DNA from: Petunia secreta
Taxonomy: Eukaryota > Streptophyta > Magnoliopsida > Solanales > Solanaceae
Reading direction: 5' to 3'
DNA length: 64,000 nt
Assembly (NCBI GenBank): GCA_029990175.1
Contig: JARKIP010000033.1
Location: forward strand, 17,095,001-17,159,000
In this document: in pieces, positions 13,930 to 24,496 of the stretch
Layout: each line of letters opens with the position of its first letter
How positions within the stretch are numbered: position 1 is the stretch's first letter
Position numbers and translations under genes: made by a program
The notes under the pieces: generated by a model
The model's input: the letters and a program-made list of their open reading frames with translations, nothing else
What the model was told of the DNA's origin: nothing
The model's database searches: none

Positions 13930-14390
13930 GAGCTTTTGAAGTACCTTGTCACCACACAATATAGAAGATTTAATGCAAGCTATATTATTTTTACGAATGT
14001 ACTATGCAACATCTCAATTGATGTTAGTATTGTTCTGCAAGCTCCCTGTGGGAATGTAGTTACTCATATCCTAATGTATGTCAAAGGTTCATCTGAACAG
14101 GATCTATCATATAAGGATAAGGATCATGCAAATACTACTGGATAGTATGATGCAGACGAAGAATGATCTCAAGACATAACATCTACTTCAGGGTATTGTC
14201 TTTGAATTGGAAATATTATGACTTGAAAATGTAAAAATAAAAGAGACATGTAGTTGGACCAGGAGCTGAGGCAGAATACCAGCAACAAAGTTGATTACAT
14301 GTGCAGTTATAATGCTAAAATAACTTCTCAAAGAGTTGAGGTGTGAAGGAGATAGGCCAATGATGTATAGACGACAAGCTGCACTAGACC
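13930..14390 (+). pseudogene. Copia RNase H scrap embedded in C1
   Basis: Plus-strand frames give, in order, HILMYVKGSSEQDLSYKD, then YDADEE, then TSTSGYCL, then GAEAEY. These match in order the plant Copia RNase H blocks ILRYLKG...GLLY, DADWA, RSTSGYC and SSAEAEYR. Stops and frameshifts break the frame, and the DADW motif is damaged. The piece is a Copia fragment with no LTR of its own, lying next to a Gypsy integrase scrap. It is either an older element captured in C1 or a secondary insertion later eroded. Confidence 0.65.
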
Positions 14391-14394
14391 TTTA

Positions 14395-14830
14395 ACTCTA
14401 AATTTTCACGAAGTAAAACAACGTCAGTATGAGGATCCAGTTCTAGTTAAATACAGACAGATAGCCAGAAGAAAACCGGAGTCACCATAAAGGGTTACTA
14501 CTGATGGTGTTCGAAGAATTTGTGTCCCTGATGTTGCAGATTTACGTGGGCAGATTATGATAGAAGCTTATTATTCCAAATACACGGTTCATCCAGGTTC
14601 GACTAAGATGTACCATGATCTTAAGTAGATTTATTAGTGGGACGGAATGAAGTGTGACATAGCAGAATTTGTGGCTTAATGTTCTAATTGCTAGCAAGTT
14701 AAAGTCGTGTCATCTTTCTAGACTTTATGCTTTCAGAAGATAAGTACGTATATATGATCAGGTTTTCAGCATATCTCTAGCATTAATAGATTATTAGAGA
14801 GTTTAGAAATGATCGACACTAATTGTAGGT
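14395..14830 (+). pseudogene. Gypsy integrase zinc-finger scrap in C1, inverted relative to gag
   Basis: Plus-strand reading gives CVPDVADLRGQIMIEAYYSK, then a YTVHPGSTKMYHDLK block, then WDGMKCDIAEF and CSNC. This is the H2C2 zinc-binding domain of Ty3/Gypsy integrase, with His-Pro-Gly and the closing Cys pair visible, preceded by the connecting strand after RNase H. Several TAG codons interrupt it. Directly after the zinc finger the sequence departs from any integrase core and is non-coding. It is on the opposite strand to the gag of the same element. A better-preserved copy of the same segment is at 27345-27790. Confidence 0.75.
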
Positions 14831-14999
14831 TTCTATCATGGCCCTAGGTTGGGTCTTGACAAAAGTGGTATCAACGCCTTAGAGATTTAGTATTACCATT
14901 CAATATTTGGAGGAAGACTCCTCCACTTAAAGCACAAACTCATGCAGCTATTTGAATAGAAATAACCATCCTCGCACAGTCTACTGGACTAAAGAAGAT

Positions 15000-17500
15000 T
15001 TAGCTAAAAACTGAACGTATGCAGACCTAAGCTACCAGCTGCCCTTTCGAGTTGCCAAACAGCTGCAACTCTCGAGTTCACAACTCCATACCTTTGCCGT
15101 AAACACCACCGCCTGATGGATGGTACTTCTATTACCCTTAGGAGACTTGAAAAATAATAATATGCTTACCCGGCTACAATGACACGTACTCTGGCTCAAC
15201 ACAGGGAACATCACAAGCAGCTACCAACCGCCCAAGCTCACTACTACCGGACGAAGAAGAAATGAAAATGGACCGAGGATAGAAATAATTAGAGCTTCAG
15301 GAAGCTCATCTTCTTATTTACTTGCTACCAGAGCTAGACTACTTTCGAATCATGTTAGCCAAAGAATCACAATTGAAGAAATAGACATTAAATGAGCTCT
15401 ATGGAACAACATCCATGCCAATTTAACCTCCTAATAAGAAGGAAACTCTGACAATTTACCAGAAAACCTTTTTATAACCCAGATAAGCTCATGGGATAAC
15501 ATGACTTTACTAGCATTTCGAACCAAGAGGAGACACATAGATCGAATATTACTTACTAATTACTTTGCACCGGAAGAAACGATAACACTTTCTGATGGTG
15601 AAGAATTAGGATCCCATTATCCTACCAACATAAAATTTCGAGTAGAGAGGTAAACTGAATTGTCATAATAATAGAAGGTGGCGTAACAAGATGCCAAGCA
15701 GACAATACCGACACTCACTCCCAAATCCATCACATTTAGACCAAATAAATTAGTAGGGTCTTACAAATGCCAGGAATAAATCATACCAGAAGCTCGCCCC
15801 TCTACCGCAACCGATTCTTAATAGAAACAATATCCAAGAAAACCATGGAACATGATATGACAGACCATCTCCAGATCGATCGGAAGAATCAAATCTTACT
15901 CACATATAAGGGAAGAAGAAATACATGGGTCTACTACATCGGATGCCTCAGCATCCTGCCAGACTGGCAGTTCATAAAACTGCCTCTGCGGCTGAACCGA
16001 GCCGCTACCCTGATAATTACTTCTAGAAGAACCATTACCACCACGCTCTTAACCTCTGCTGGATGGTGGCATTTTGCTGGCTGATTGAGATCTAAAGGAT
16101 ATCCCCTGCGACTGTGCAGGTGCCTGATGACAAGAGAAAGGACGACTGCCTACTTGCCGGAGTAAGGGAGAACTCCACCAAAGATGACAGGCTCACGACA
16201 ATGATAACACCTTTTCAGTGAAAATGGAAGTTGGACAGATTGTTGATAGCTATAAAGAGAAAAAACTAGGTCTGATGTGGACGAACTACTTGGGCACTCT
16301 GAGAATCACGCGCCACCAGCTAAGATAACCTGGGAAGGTGACCTCCCAAAATAACCAGAACTCTTACCTCCAAATGAGGTACCATGGTTGCCCACCAGGG
16401 CCATGGGATCTCTTGCTTTCCCGCTCTAACTTATAGTATGCCTCGAACCTTCGGGCAATTTCAATAACAACATCAAATAAAATTCTGACCTCAATCTCTC
16501 GAGCAATCTGGGATCTCAAGGAAAAAGAAAAGTCATCAATAAATCTTTGAATCTCTCGAAAGGCTCGTGAACTAGTTCTAATGCATATCCAGCCATTTTA
16601 TAGAATTCAATCTCATATTCTGAAACACTAACACGCTAACCGACAGGCTACCCTGTCTAATCCACTCAAACAGGAAACACTTTTCATCTCGCTCGCTACT
16701 CGAAAGGAACTTTTCCACAAATCTAGAAGAAAAATCGAACCAAATTAGGTAATAAGAGAGCGGTCCACCAATCCTGGGCTGGACCTTGAAACTGGAAAGC
16801 AGAATAATCAACACCATTCTGCTCGATATAATCAAAAGCCTGAAGGATACACTGACATCATTTTATTTTAAAAAAACTTACATAGGGATTATCTAATGCA
16901 TTGTCTGAGAATACCGGAAGGTTCAACCGGGTAAAATGATGAAGCCTTTTCAGATACTCGGACTGAGCCATTACTCGGGCTAGCTAACCGGCCAGAATAA
17001 CTAGAGGCACAACACATGCTGCCTCCGAAACATACTTTACTGTGGCAATATTAAAACCTAAAATAGAAGCTCCCTGAGACTGAACATCTGCATCTGCGAC
17101 ATCCTGATAAGCTGCCTAGCGAATAATAGGTTTTTGCGGTATCTGCGTCACCAAGATTCTCGTAAAAGCATCGTAGAGAGCCAAGGGAACCACAAGGCCC
17201 TGCTCCTTTGCCCATCGCGAGCTGGTACAATTGGGACCTCCGCAACTAGATCGTCAGAACAATCAAAACTCTCGGGGCTTTGTCAGTGCTAACCCGAGGC
17301 TAGACTGTCTCGTCTTGAACTCGTACCGTTTGCTGATTTGTCGCATGAGGGTTCACAATTACTACGAAGGAATTTACGAAAATAATTTTGCATCCTAGAC
17401 CGATGCACGATCAGAAAAGAAGGAAGGGAAACTTCCTAAATGCCATCATAGCCTCTCGTAGATAAGTACGGACGTCTACGTACCCCTCAACGAGACTCTA
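15000..17500 (-). pseudogene. Decayed gag and protease-side region of C1
   Basis: Minus-strand frames around 16835-16578 give QPRIGGPLSYY, then FSSRFVEKFLSSSERDEK, then WIRQGSLSVS, corresponding to FQGPALDWWTALL, KFMEKFLS and GSMSVSEYEIEF in copy C3. The same order of blocks then continues to about 15000, collinear with 63068-64000. Many stops and frameshifts make it non-functional. It is the capsid part of a Gypsy gag of the Tekay/Del kind (inference from the residue pattern). It provides the uninterrupted site at 16008-16012 for the solo LTR found in C3. Confidence 0.7.
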
Positions 17501-17537
17501 CTAGACACTGTCTTACTCTGGATAGACTCTAAATTAG

Positions 17538-17551
17538 GCTCTGATACCAAC
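17538..17551 (-). other. Primer-binding site of C1
   Basis: On the minus strand TGGTATCAGAGCC follows the 5' LTR end after two bases. TGGTATCAGAGC is the classic complement of the 3' end of initiator tRNA-Met. Confidence 0.8.
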
Positions 17552-18219
17552 TAACACGACCCGGAATCCGGCTAGGCCATGCGGGCACCCGACATCCTCC
17601 CCTAGACTCGTCGGGAGAACCCTTACCAACTAAATTAGGGAAATAAATATAATTCAATTCATAAGTAAGAAAAATAGTTAGAAAACGCACAGACGTACTG
17701 ATGCCTCTAAGCTGTACAAAAGAAATTACAGCTGACTATCCAACATACTAGGTTTAGGGCTATCCAGACTAGACATCTAAGAGTACAGAAGAAGACAAAT
17801 ACCTCCTGAAGGGAGCAACATGCAACTGAAATAATAAACATAAAACTGGTGGCCATCGAGAATAAAAGCTGGCTCACCCTAACAACTGAAGTCCTCTTTG
17901 CTTCTTCACAACGTGGCGAACTCAATCCTGGAGCGAACCTACCAAAACGAAATAGATAGACAAGAAACAAACAACAAACGAGGGTGAGTCAAAAGGACTC
18001 AATAAGGGGGCAGACTAGCTACCTTAAAGAATAGGATAGCTAGCCAGGGAGAAAAGAAACAGATAAACCAAATTCTTCTTATTTAAATTATGAAAAGGAA
18101 GAGCCAGATAATAACTAGAAACACGTATGGAATCACAAACTCATCAACAACCAGGAACATAAGATAGCCAGAACATATAGGTATCTCGAACACATCAACA
18201 ATCAGAAATACATCCTGTT

Positions 18220-18368
18220 GCGGCGTGCAACCCGATCCATATATTCATCCTGTCGCGGCGTGCAACCCGATCCATATATTTATACCATTGCGGCGTGCAA
18301 CCCGATCCATATATTTATATTGTCGCGGCGTGCGACCCGATCCATATGTTTATATGTCGCGGCGTGAG
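18220..18368. repeat. 35-bp minisatellite in C1 5' LTR, about 5 units
   Basis: GCGGCGTG starts at 18220, 18255, 18290, 18325 and 18359, so units are 34-35 bp. It is collinear with the array at 11550-11700. Confidence 0.75.
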
Positions 18369-18539
18369 ACCTAGAATACGAGCCAGAAATATATAGGCAA
18401 ACTGAAATATGTCCAAAACATGGTATACATACTGCATATATAAAACACAACACAACACACACAATAGTCAGCATGCGATGCAATGAAATGGGATGAATGC
18501 GGTATGATGCAATGCATTCATATATGCCTAATACCTATC

Positions 18540-18905
18540 TCCGGCGCAGGACTCTCATCGTCTACCAGGAGATATATGCAATAATGACCCTTCACCGGCT
18601 TGGGACTCTCATAGATTATCGGGAAGTATATGCAATGATGACCCTTCACCGGCTCGGGACTCTCATCGATTACCCGGAAGTACATGCAATAATGATCCTT
18701 CATCGTTGCGGGACTCTCATCGCCAACCGGGAAGTATATGCAATAATGATCCTTCACCGGTGCGGGACTCTCATCGCCAACCGGAAAGTATATGCAATAA
18801 TGATCCTTCACCGGTGCGGGACTCTCATCGCCAACCGGGAAGTATATGCAATAATGATCCTTCACCGGCTCGGTACTCTCATCGACTGCCGGAAGTATAT
18901 GTCAA
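18540..18905. repeat. 54-bp minisatellite in C1 5' LTR, 7 units
   Basis: CGG(C/T)(G/T)CGGGACTCTCATCG cores run from 18542 every 54 bp to 18866. The copy number is equal to that of the partner LTR. Confidence 0.85.
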
Positions 18906-20240
18906 CTTACAGCTAGAGTACAATGCTCAGATCGTCAATGCAATACCAACAACAGGACATAACATATAATATACAAAGTAATCCAAAGCTAAGGCATAAT
19001 GAGTACGCCTATCGACAGCTACACATGTAAGGAACACGTGGTAGAAAATCCACGAGGCCAGGTGCCTCCAAAGAAATGGATATAAACACTTACCTCGTTT
19101 CAAAGTTAACACTGCTACCCAACAACAGCTTTATTCTTTGAATTCATTGCCAAACGATCCCACTGTGTTCAATAAGCAGAAAAATATATCACATTAGGCT
19201 AAAGCCTTCATTCCTCACATCTTAGGGCAATCCGGTTAGGAACTTGATACCTTATTCGCATACGCAATACACAGGCCAGGCCTATGTACAGGGTTTAAGG
19301 TCACATAACCAAACCCTAAATAAATTACATTTATATGTTGCCCATAACTCACTGAGTACGAATATATAATCAATTCCACTATCAGGGTCCAACTGACCCT
19401 TTAAACTATAAGTTGAACTTATTGAAACGATGTATAATATCTCAATTTTTACCATTAAAATATATTCAAACACACGTAATAAACTTCAATAATATATTAG
19501 GATCATTACCTGAATGTTTTGGGGTGAAAATTCTACTTTTCTCCGGCTCTTTTTCTCATTTTCTGGCATTTTTTTCCTTTCTCTGCTTTTGTTCTTGTTT
19601 CTGTTCTCTTTTGTTTCATTTTCTGTTTTGTAGTTGTAAATAGATAAGGGCCACCGCCTATGGTCACCTACTATCATTTCCTTTTCTTTCATTTTTTGTC
19701 TTTTTCTTTTTCTTTTATTTCCTTTTATAATTTCTTTTATTTTCGTGACAAAATTTAAAACGGTACCCTACGATATTCGAAATAATTCCAACTTTTGCAT
19801 ACAGGTTATACAAAATATATTTAACATACTCGCTAAGACGGATCTCCAATCGGACTCCCAAAACTCAATATGTAAATTAAATGGAAAAAGGCCAAAATAT
19901 TTAACTTTCGGCATTTTAGCGGAAACCAGCCGAACAATATCGAAATTCACTTTCAAAAAATCACAAAAGTCATAAATAATCATACGAACCTAACGGCACT
20001 TTCGGATTTCGAATCGGAGCTCATTCGCCCAAAACCGAGCTCGAAAATCTCTTTTTAATATTTATCGACAATAAAAATTGAAACCTCCTTCCGATGCCTA
20101 CCAAACGAGATCTGATTTAGCTCAAATTTTACAGACAGGTCCTAATGGACCTTACGAATATTTTAAAATTATCGGCACGCCAATCAGAGCCCTAACTTCC
20201 GAAACGACTAATATGAGGTCGTTTCAATTGGGTGTCAACA

Positions 20241-20259
20241 GCTGCCCTTCTTTGCCCGG
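20241..20259 (-). other. Polypurine tract of the B2 element
   Basis: On the minus strand this reads CCGGGCAAAGAAGGGCAGC directly before LTR start TGTTGACACC. It shows that the internal region lies to the right and is read on the minus strand. Confidence 0.6.
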
Positions 20260-20689
20260 AGATGATGAATGAATCTTCGGACAAAGATAGTTGACAGAGT
20301 AGCCAATTTTGTCACGACGGGCGGGCAAAGTGGTATTTAAAAATTTATAATTGCACGATCTCCGTATAAGGAACTGATTTTGAAAGCGATTATGATAAAG
20401 TGAGGAAGGGTTCAAGGGGATGGTTGGAAAGTCGAAGAGTGTCTTATAGCGTTTCCCCATATGTTGCCGTGTTTGTTGTTGTAATTAGTATTCTGTGCCT
20501 GCACTCAAAGAAAGATTTATGAGTTTTAGGGAGAGGTGAGGGTTGATTTGTGCATCATCCTCATTGTTGCATCTTGGGCTTGTGGATATCGATTTTTCAA
20601 ATGAATTTTAGTGTCGTCTTGCATCTTTTTGGATCATCAAAAATTCTGAGCCAGTTTATTTCCTTTAATAGATCACCTTACTGTAAATA

Positions 20690-21530
20690 GTGCCTGCAAA
20701 ACAAAACACGTGTATGCCCAATTCTAAGGCGGACGAGCCTAATAGAAGTGCCTGCAAAATAAAATAAAATATATGTGTATATCCAGTTATAAGGCAGATG
20801 GGCCTATTATAGTAGTGCCTGCAAAATCAAATATATGTGATGTCCTATTCTAAGGCGGACTGGCCTAATAGTCATATTCTAAGCCTGATGGGGTTAATAG
20901 TCATATTCTAAGCTTGACGAGGCTAATCGTCATATTTTAAGCCTGACGTGGCTAAGCGTCATATATTAAGCCTGACCGGGCTAGTCGTCATATTTTAAGC
21001 ATGACGTGGCTAATAGCCATATTTTAAGCCTGACAAGGCTAAGTGTCATATTTTAAGCCTGACGGGGCTAGTCGTCATATTTTAAGCCTGACGGGGCTAG
21101 TCGTCATATTTTAAGCGTGACAGGGCTAGTCGTCATATTTTAAGCCTGACGAGGCTATTCGTCATATCATAAGCCTGGCATATTTTAAGCCTGACGGGGC
21201 TATTCGTAATATTTTAAGCCTGACGAGGCTAGTGGTCATATTTTAAGCATGACGAGGCTAGTCATCATATTTTAAGCCTGGCGTGACTAATCGTCATATT
21301 TTAAGATTGACGAGGCTATTCGTCACATTATAAGCCTGATGAGGCTTAGTCATCATATTGTAAGCCTGGCGTGGCTAGTCGTCATATTTTAAGCCTGACG
21401 AGGATAGTCGTCATATTTTAAGCCTGACGTGGCTAGTCGTCATATTTTAAGCTTGACGTGGCTAGTCGTCATATTTTAAGCCTGACGAGGCTAGTCGTCA
21501 TATTTTAAGCCTGATGAGGCTAGTCGTCGT
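20690..21530. repeat. 29-bp minisatellite with longer founder units
   Basis: From 20871 to 21529 about 22 units of 29 bp repeat TCATATTTTAAGCCTGACG followed by AGGCTAGTCG, with drift. Just before it, three longer units of 55-70 bp repeat GTGCCTGCAAAA... ATTCTAAGGCGGAC and GGCCTAATAG, whose right half looks like the ancestor of the 29-bp unit. Each unit can pair with itself (AGCC/GGCT and GACGA/TCGTC). There are no spacers between units, so it is not a CRISPR array. Confidence 0.85.
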
Positions 21531-22037
21531 ATGGGAGGTGCCATGTCCCGAAACTTTTAAGTGCATTCCTCAAGTATCTATCAAGTAAGAGATTTGTGGT
21601 AGAGCTATCAATTGTTTTTCCTGCTGCTCTTGTGTTCATAAAAAGTATATGCTCTCAAAGGAAAATTTGTTAGTCGAAAACAAAGTGATTGTCTTGCATT
21701 GAACACCCAAGTGTCGGCTCGAATCTTCATTTGTCCTTTGATGTGATATCTTGAAAATCTTTGTTACCCAATCGATCATGCGGATAGTTCTTCCGTTTTA
21801 GGTTTGTAAACTTTTGGATGAGTGTTTTGGATTAGGAGGATGTCCCAAAAATTGTTCTTATCTTGGCTAAGAGAAAATAAAAATTTTATTATAATGAAAC
21901 CCTGCCCAAGTAGGCTGCTTACATATCTTGTCAATACAATAATCAAGTCATATATAGTTCAGGTACAAAGTAGGGATAAAGGGAAAAAGAGCAGTCAGAT
22001 GCAGAGATGGTAGATTTTGCATTGTGATAGGTTGCCT

Positions 22038-23442
22038 TCATGTGTTGCGCTTTCTCTTCAAATGCCTCAGAGCTATCTTCGATGGATTGCCTTGAACATA
22101 GATTGTATTTGCAGCTTGAGATTTGTAATTGTCATTTGGTGGTTCTTGTTGTACCGTTATCTTGCCTTTTTCAATCAAGTTCTGAATTTGATGCTTCAGT
22201 GCTGGACATTCTTCAGTGTCATGACCTTGAATGTTCGAATGATATGCGCAAGCCTTTGATAGATCAAAATCCAAACGAGGAAACCATCCATTTCTCGGTT
22301 GTAGTATCCCTTGATCCTTTAGTCTTTCAAATATACTTCTCAAAGATTTAGCTAGAGGATTAAATGTGCGAGACTTCATCTTTTTTATCTGGTTCCGATT
22401 GCGTTGAGCTTGATAAGTTTTTGTTGAAAATCCTGATAGTGGAGAGGTTGTCTACTCTGTAAATCAGGGGTGACATGAAATTGTAGATTCCGTTGATTCT
22501 GGTTGTACGGTGGTTGGTGCCCAGTCATGGCGACTAATGTGTTGCCCTCTTCATTACTTTGCAAATTCTCAAGTGCCTCCGGTTGAAAATGTTGATTAAC
22601 ATAGTGCACTGTTGAACTTCCAATGATCTTCCCTTCTTGAATGCCAATGTCGAGTTCCTTTATTATTCGAATCAGACTAGGAAAGTCGTGTGCCTGAACG
22701 CCGAGAAATTTCTCATAGTAAATCCCGTCTTGGATTTGGATGAAAGTTGAAACTAACTCTTCTTCAGGTAAAGGATGGTGTATCTTGGAAGCTTTGATTC
22801 TCCATCGGGTAGCATATTCTTCAAAAGACTCACGTTGTATTCTTTGACTTTGTACATCTCATATAGGTGCACATCCTTTCGGATGTTGAACTTGTATTTA
22901 TCGACAAAATCTCAGGCCAAATCTTCCTAAGTGTGCCATTTGCTAAAATCTTGTTTGGTATACCAAATGAGTGCTAATCCAGATAAACTTTGAATGAACA
23001 TTTGCATTCTGATAGCCTCGATATGTCCAACTCCAACTACCCTGTTACTGTAGTCTTTCAAATGATAGAAAGGATTCCCTGTTCCATCAAAAGTGCTGAA
23101 TTTCGGAATTTTGTATCCATACGGTAGCTCAACATACGGATGTAGACACAAATCCTTATACCTTAAACTTTGAATGTACCTTAAACTCATCTCTTCTTTT
23201 ACGACCATTTCTAGATTATGGAGCTTTTCATTTAAATACTCCTGTTCATTTGGCTGAATTTCTTTTCCGTGCTTCTTATGTGGGTATACTACCAGCTGAT
23301 TCTGCTTGTCCCTTGCCACAACTTGCATAGTAGTAGAATCAGGATTGTCAGATTTATCTGAAATATCCTGTTGAGTCTTGTTTTTTTTCGATGGCATATG
23401 TCTGAGGTTCTGAAGACTTTGCTCCAAAAGTGAATATTTCAT
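22038..23442 (-). pseudogene. gag block 2 of the B2 element (Tat/Ogre-like)
   Basis: Minus-strand frames read together as one gag with two or three frame breaks. The N-terminal part (23442-22927) ends with the capsid core: ELPYGYKIPKFSTFDGTG, then LIWYTKQDFSKW. Next, between the open frames (about 22900-22620), comes ESFEEYATRWRIKASKIHHP and later IIKELDIGIQEGK, typical of plant Tat-type gag. The C-terminal part (22379-22038) has the CAYHSNIQGHDTEECPALK segment, a CX(12)HX(4)C-like motif used in this family. The frame is interrupted near 22926 and near 22385. It is not expected to produce a full capsid protein. Confidence 0.75.
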
Positions 23443-24151
23443 CTTGGCTTCTCATCTCGGCTTCTTCTTTATACAGATTCTTTGCCAATTTATGTGTTCA
23501 AATGCTAGGCAACCTTTAACAAAATGAAAAAATATGCAAAATAAAGTTAGTATCCTATAAACTTTGAAACAAAATAGCACATAAATGTCAGATATGCAGC
23601 TTAGAGGATGCCTAGAAGGTATATGATAGACTAATGCTTGAATTAGACACTATGACAAACGGTATAGAGATTATAAAGGATTGCTTGAGTGCTTCATGTA
23701 GCAGTCAAGGCAAAGATTTTGGTTGATGAATCATTGATAAGGATGTTTCGATGAATTGTGCGAAGTCAAGGAAAAGGTTGGACTTTAGGTGACCGAAAGG
23801 GAGGTTGGCTCTTTGTCAAATACCAAAGACTTGGGTGCGATCACCGTTTCCTTTACAAATTTTTCTGTCGTGATCCATGCCTTTTCACAATTGTCAATCA
23901 ACCGCTGTATTTCAAACTTTGCACCAACTTTCCTTATTGGGTAAAATAAAGTATTTATTATAAAGGGACCGAACCCGGTGTGAGCGACGTACGTATCCTA
24001 CTACTGACAGGAATCAGGTCAAGCGTAGTTCAAAATACATAAAGGGGAAATATTAAAAACATGTGCCATAAAGCTTTCTTAGAAAGTAAAATAAATGTCT
24101 CCAAAGATTATGCAACTTAGAAGTTCTCTTCTTGAATTCGGATGTCTGTCA
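23443..24151. other. Untranslated-looking segment between gag blocks
   Basis: No coding motif on either strand. The part near 23965-24015, with GACCGAACCCGGTGTGAGCG and TGACAGGAATCAGGTC, resembles non-coding sequence that recurs inside plant Tat-type elements. I recognise it only as a recurring phrase, without an assigned role. Confidence 0.35.
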
Positions 24152-24397
24152 TTAAACTGTTGCCTCTTTGACCTGGTCATCTGCAATTGCTTCGTCATTA
24201 GCATTTTCAATCTTGATTTTTGCAGACTTGATCAGCTCTTCAATCTTCTCTTTAAAAGAAAAACACTTCTCAACATTGTGCCCCAGCATGCCTGAATGGT
24301 AAACACATGACTGTGTCATATCTGCTTTCCACGGTTCCTTGTAAATTTTCCTTTCAATAGGGTGTACTATTCCTGTATCTTCCAACCTTTCGTACAA
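24152..24397 (-). pseudogene. Extra gag C-terminal (zinc-knuckle) remnant
   Basis: An 81-residue minus-strand frame with MYERLEDTGIVHP, then CVYHSGMLGHNVEKCFSFK and IEELIKSAKIKI. It parallels the C-termini of gag block 1 (CAFHCNIPGHDTNECTALRK) and block 2. A third copy of this domain, lying between the other two, implies duplication or joining of elements rather than a single simple gag. Confidence 0.65.
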
Positions 24398-24496
24398 ACT
24401 TGAATATGATCCACCAATGGGAGTGAACTTGTGAGGAACATCGCGAGAGGAACTCTTAGTGCTATTTGTTGGCTTCTGATAAGAAATTGGGTTAAC

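Larger units (their letters stand above)
10879..20226 (-). mobile_element. Gypsy element C1, two LTRs, non-autonomous and rearranged
   Basis: The 9.35-kb element has two long direct repeats (10879-13542 and 17552-20226), starts TGATACGACC and ends GGTCGTTTCA, and is flanked by the 5-bp duplication ATTGG (10874-10878 and 20227-20231). A PBS lies at 17540-17551 and a polypurine tract at 13543-13555, both read on the minus strand. The 4-kb internal region has a decayed gag on the minus strand. In place of pol there is a plus-strand Copia RNase H scrap and a plus-strand integrase zinc-finger scrap. By gag type it resembles Tekay/Del chromoviruses (inference). It cannot encode its own mobility. 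Confidence 0.85.
17552..20226 (-). repeat. 5' LTR of C1
   Basis: 2675 bp, the partner of 10879-13542. It begins TAACACGACC on the plus strand against TGATACGACC in the partner, a small terminal change, and ends GGTCGTTTCA. The CT-rich tract near 19680-19740 matches the partner. Frames at 18497, 18518 and 18706 come from the 54-bp repeat. Confidence 0.85.
7049..20240 (-). mobile_element. LTR B2 (3' LTR of a Tat/Ogre-like element), split by C1
   Basis: The left end TGTCAACACTCGG and the following 250 bases match the left end of LTR B1 at 34499, including the stretch about a step to AGGTGTTAGGCATT. The right end GGTGTCAACA at 20231-20240 is followed by a purine-rich tract on the minus strand (20241-20259), the usual 3' LTR junction. 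Removing C1 and one target duplication leaves about 3.8 kb, like B1 (3.9 kb) and B3 (3.5 kb). The insert interrupts the conserved end GGGACAAAATT/GGGTGTCAACA. Short frames at 7893, 8630, 9015 and 9346 are not supported as genes. Confidence 0.7.

Noticed and set aside
15767..16084. 105-residue plus-strand frame in C1
   Set aside because: It is antisense to the gag relic and matches no family.
20871..21529. Possible CRISPR array
   Set aside because: Units of 29 bp follow each other directly with no unique spacers, inside a plant retroelement; it is a minisatellite.
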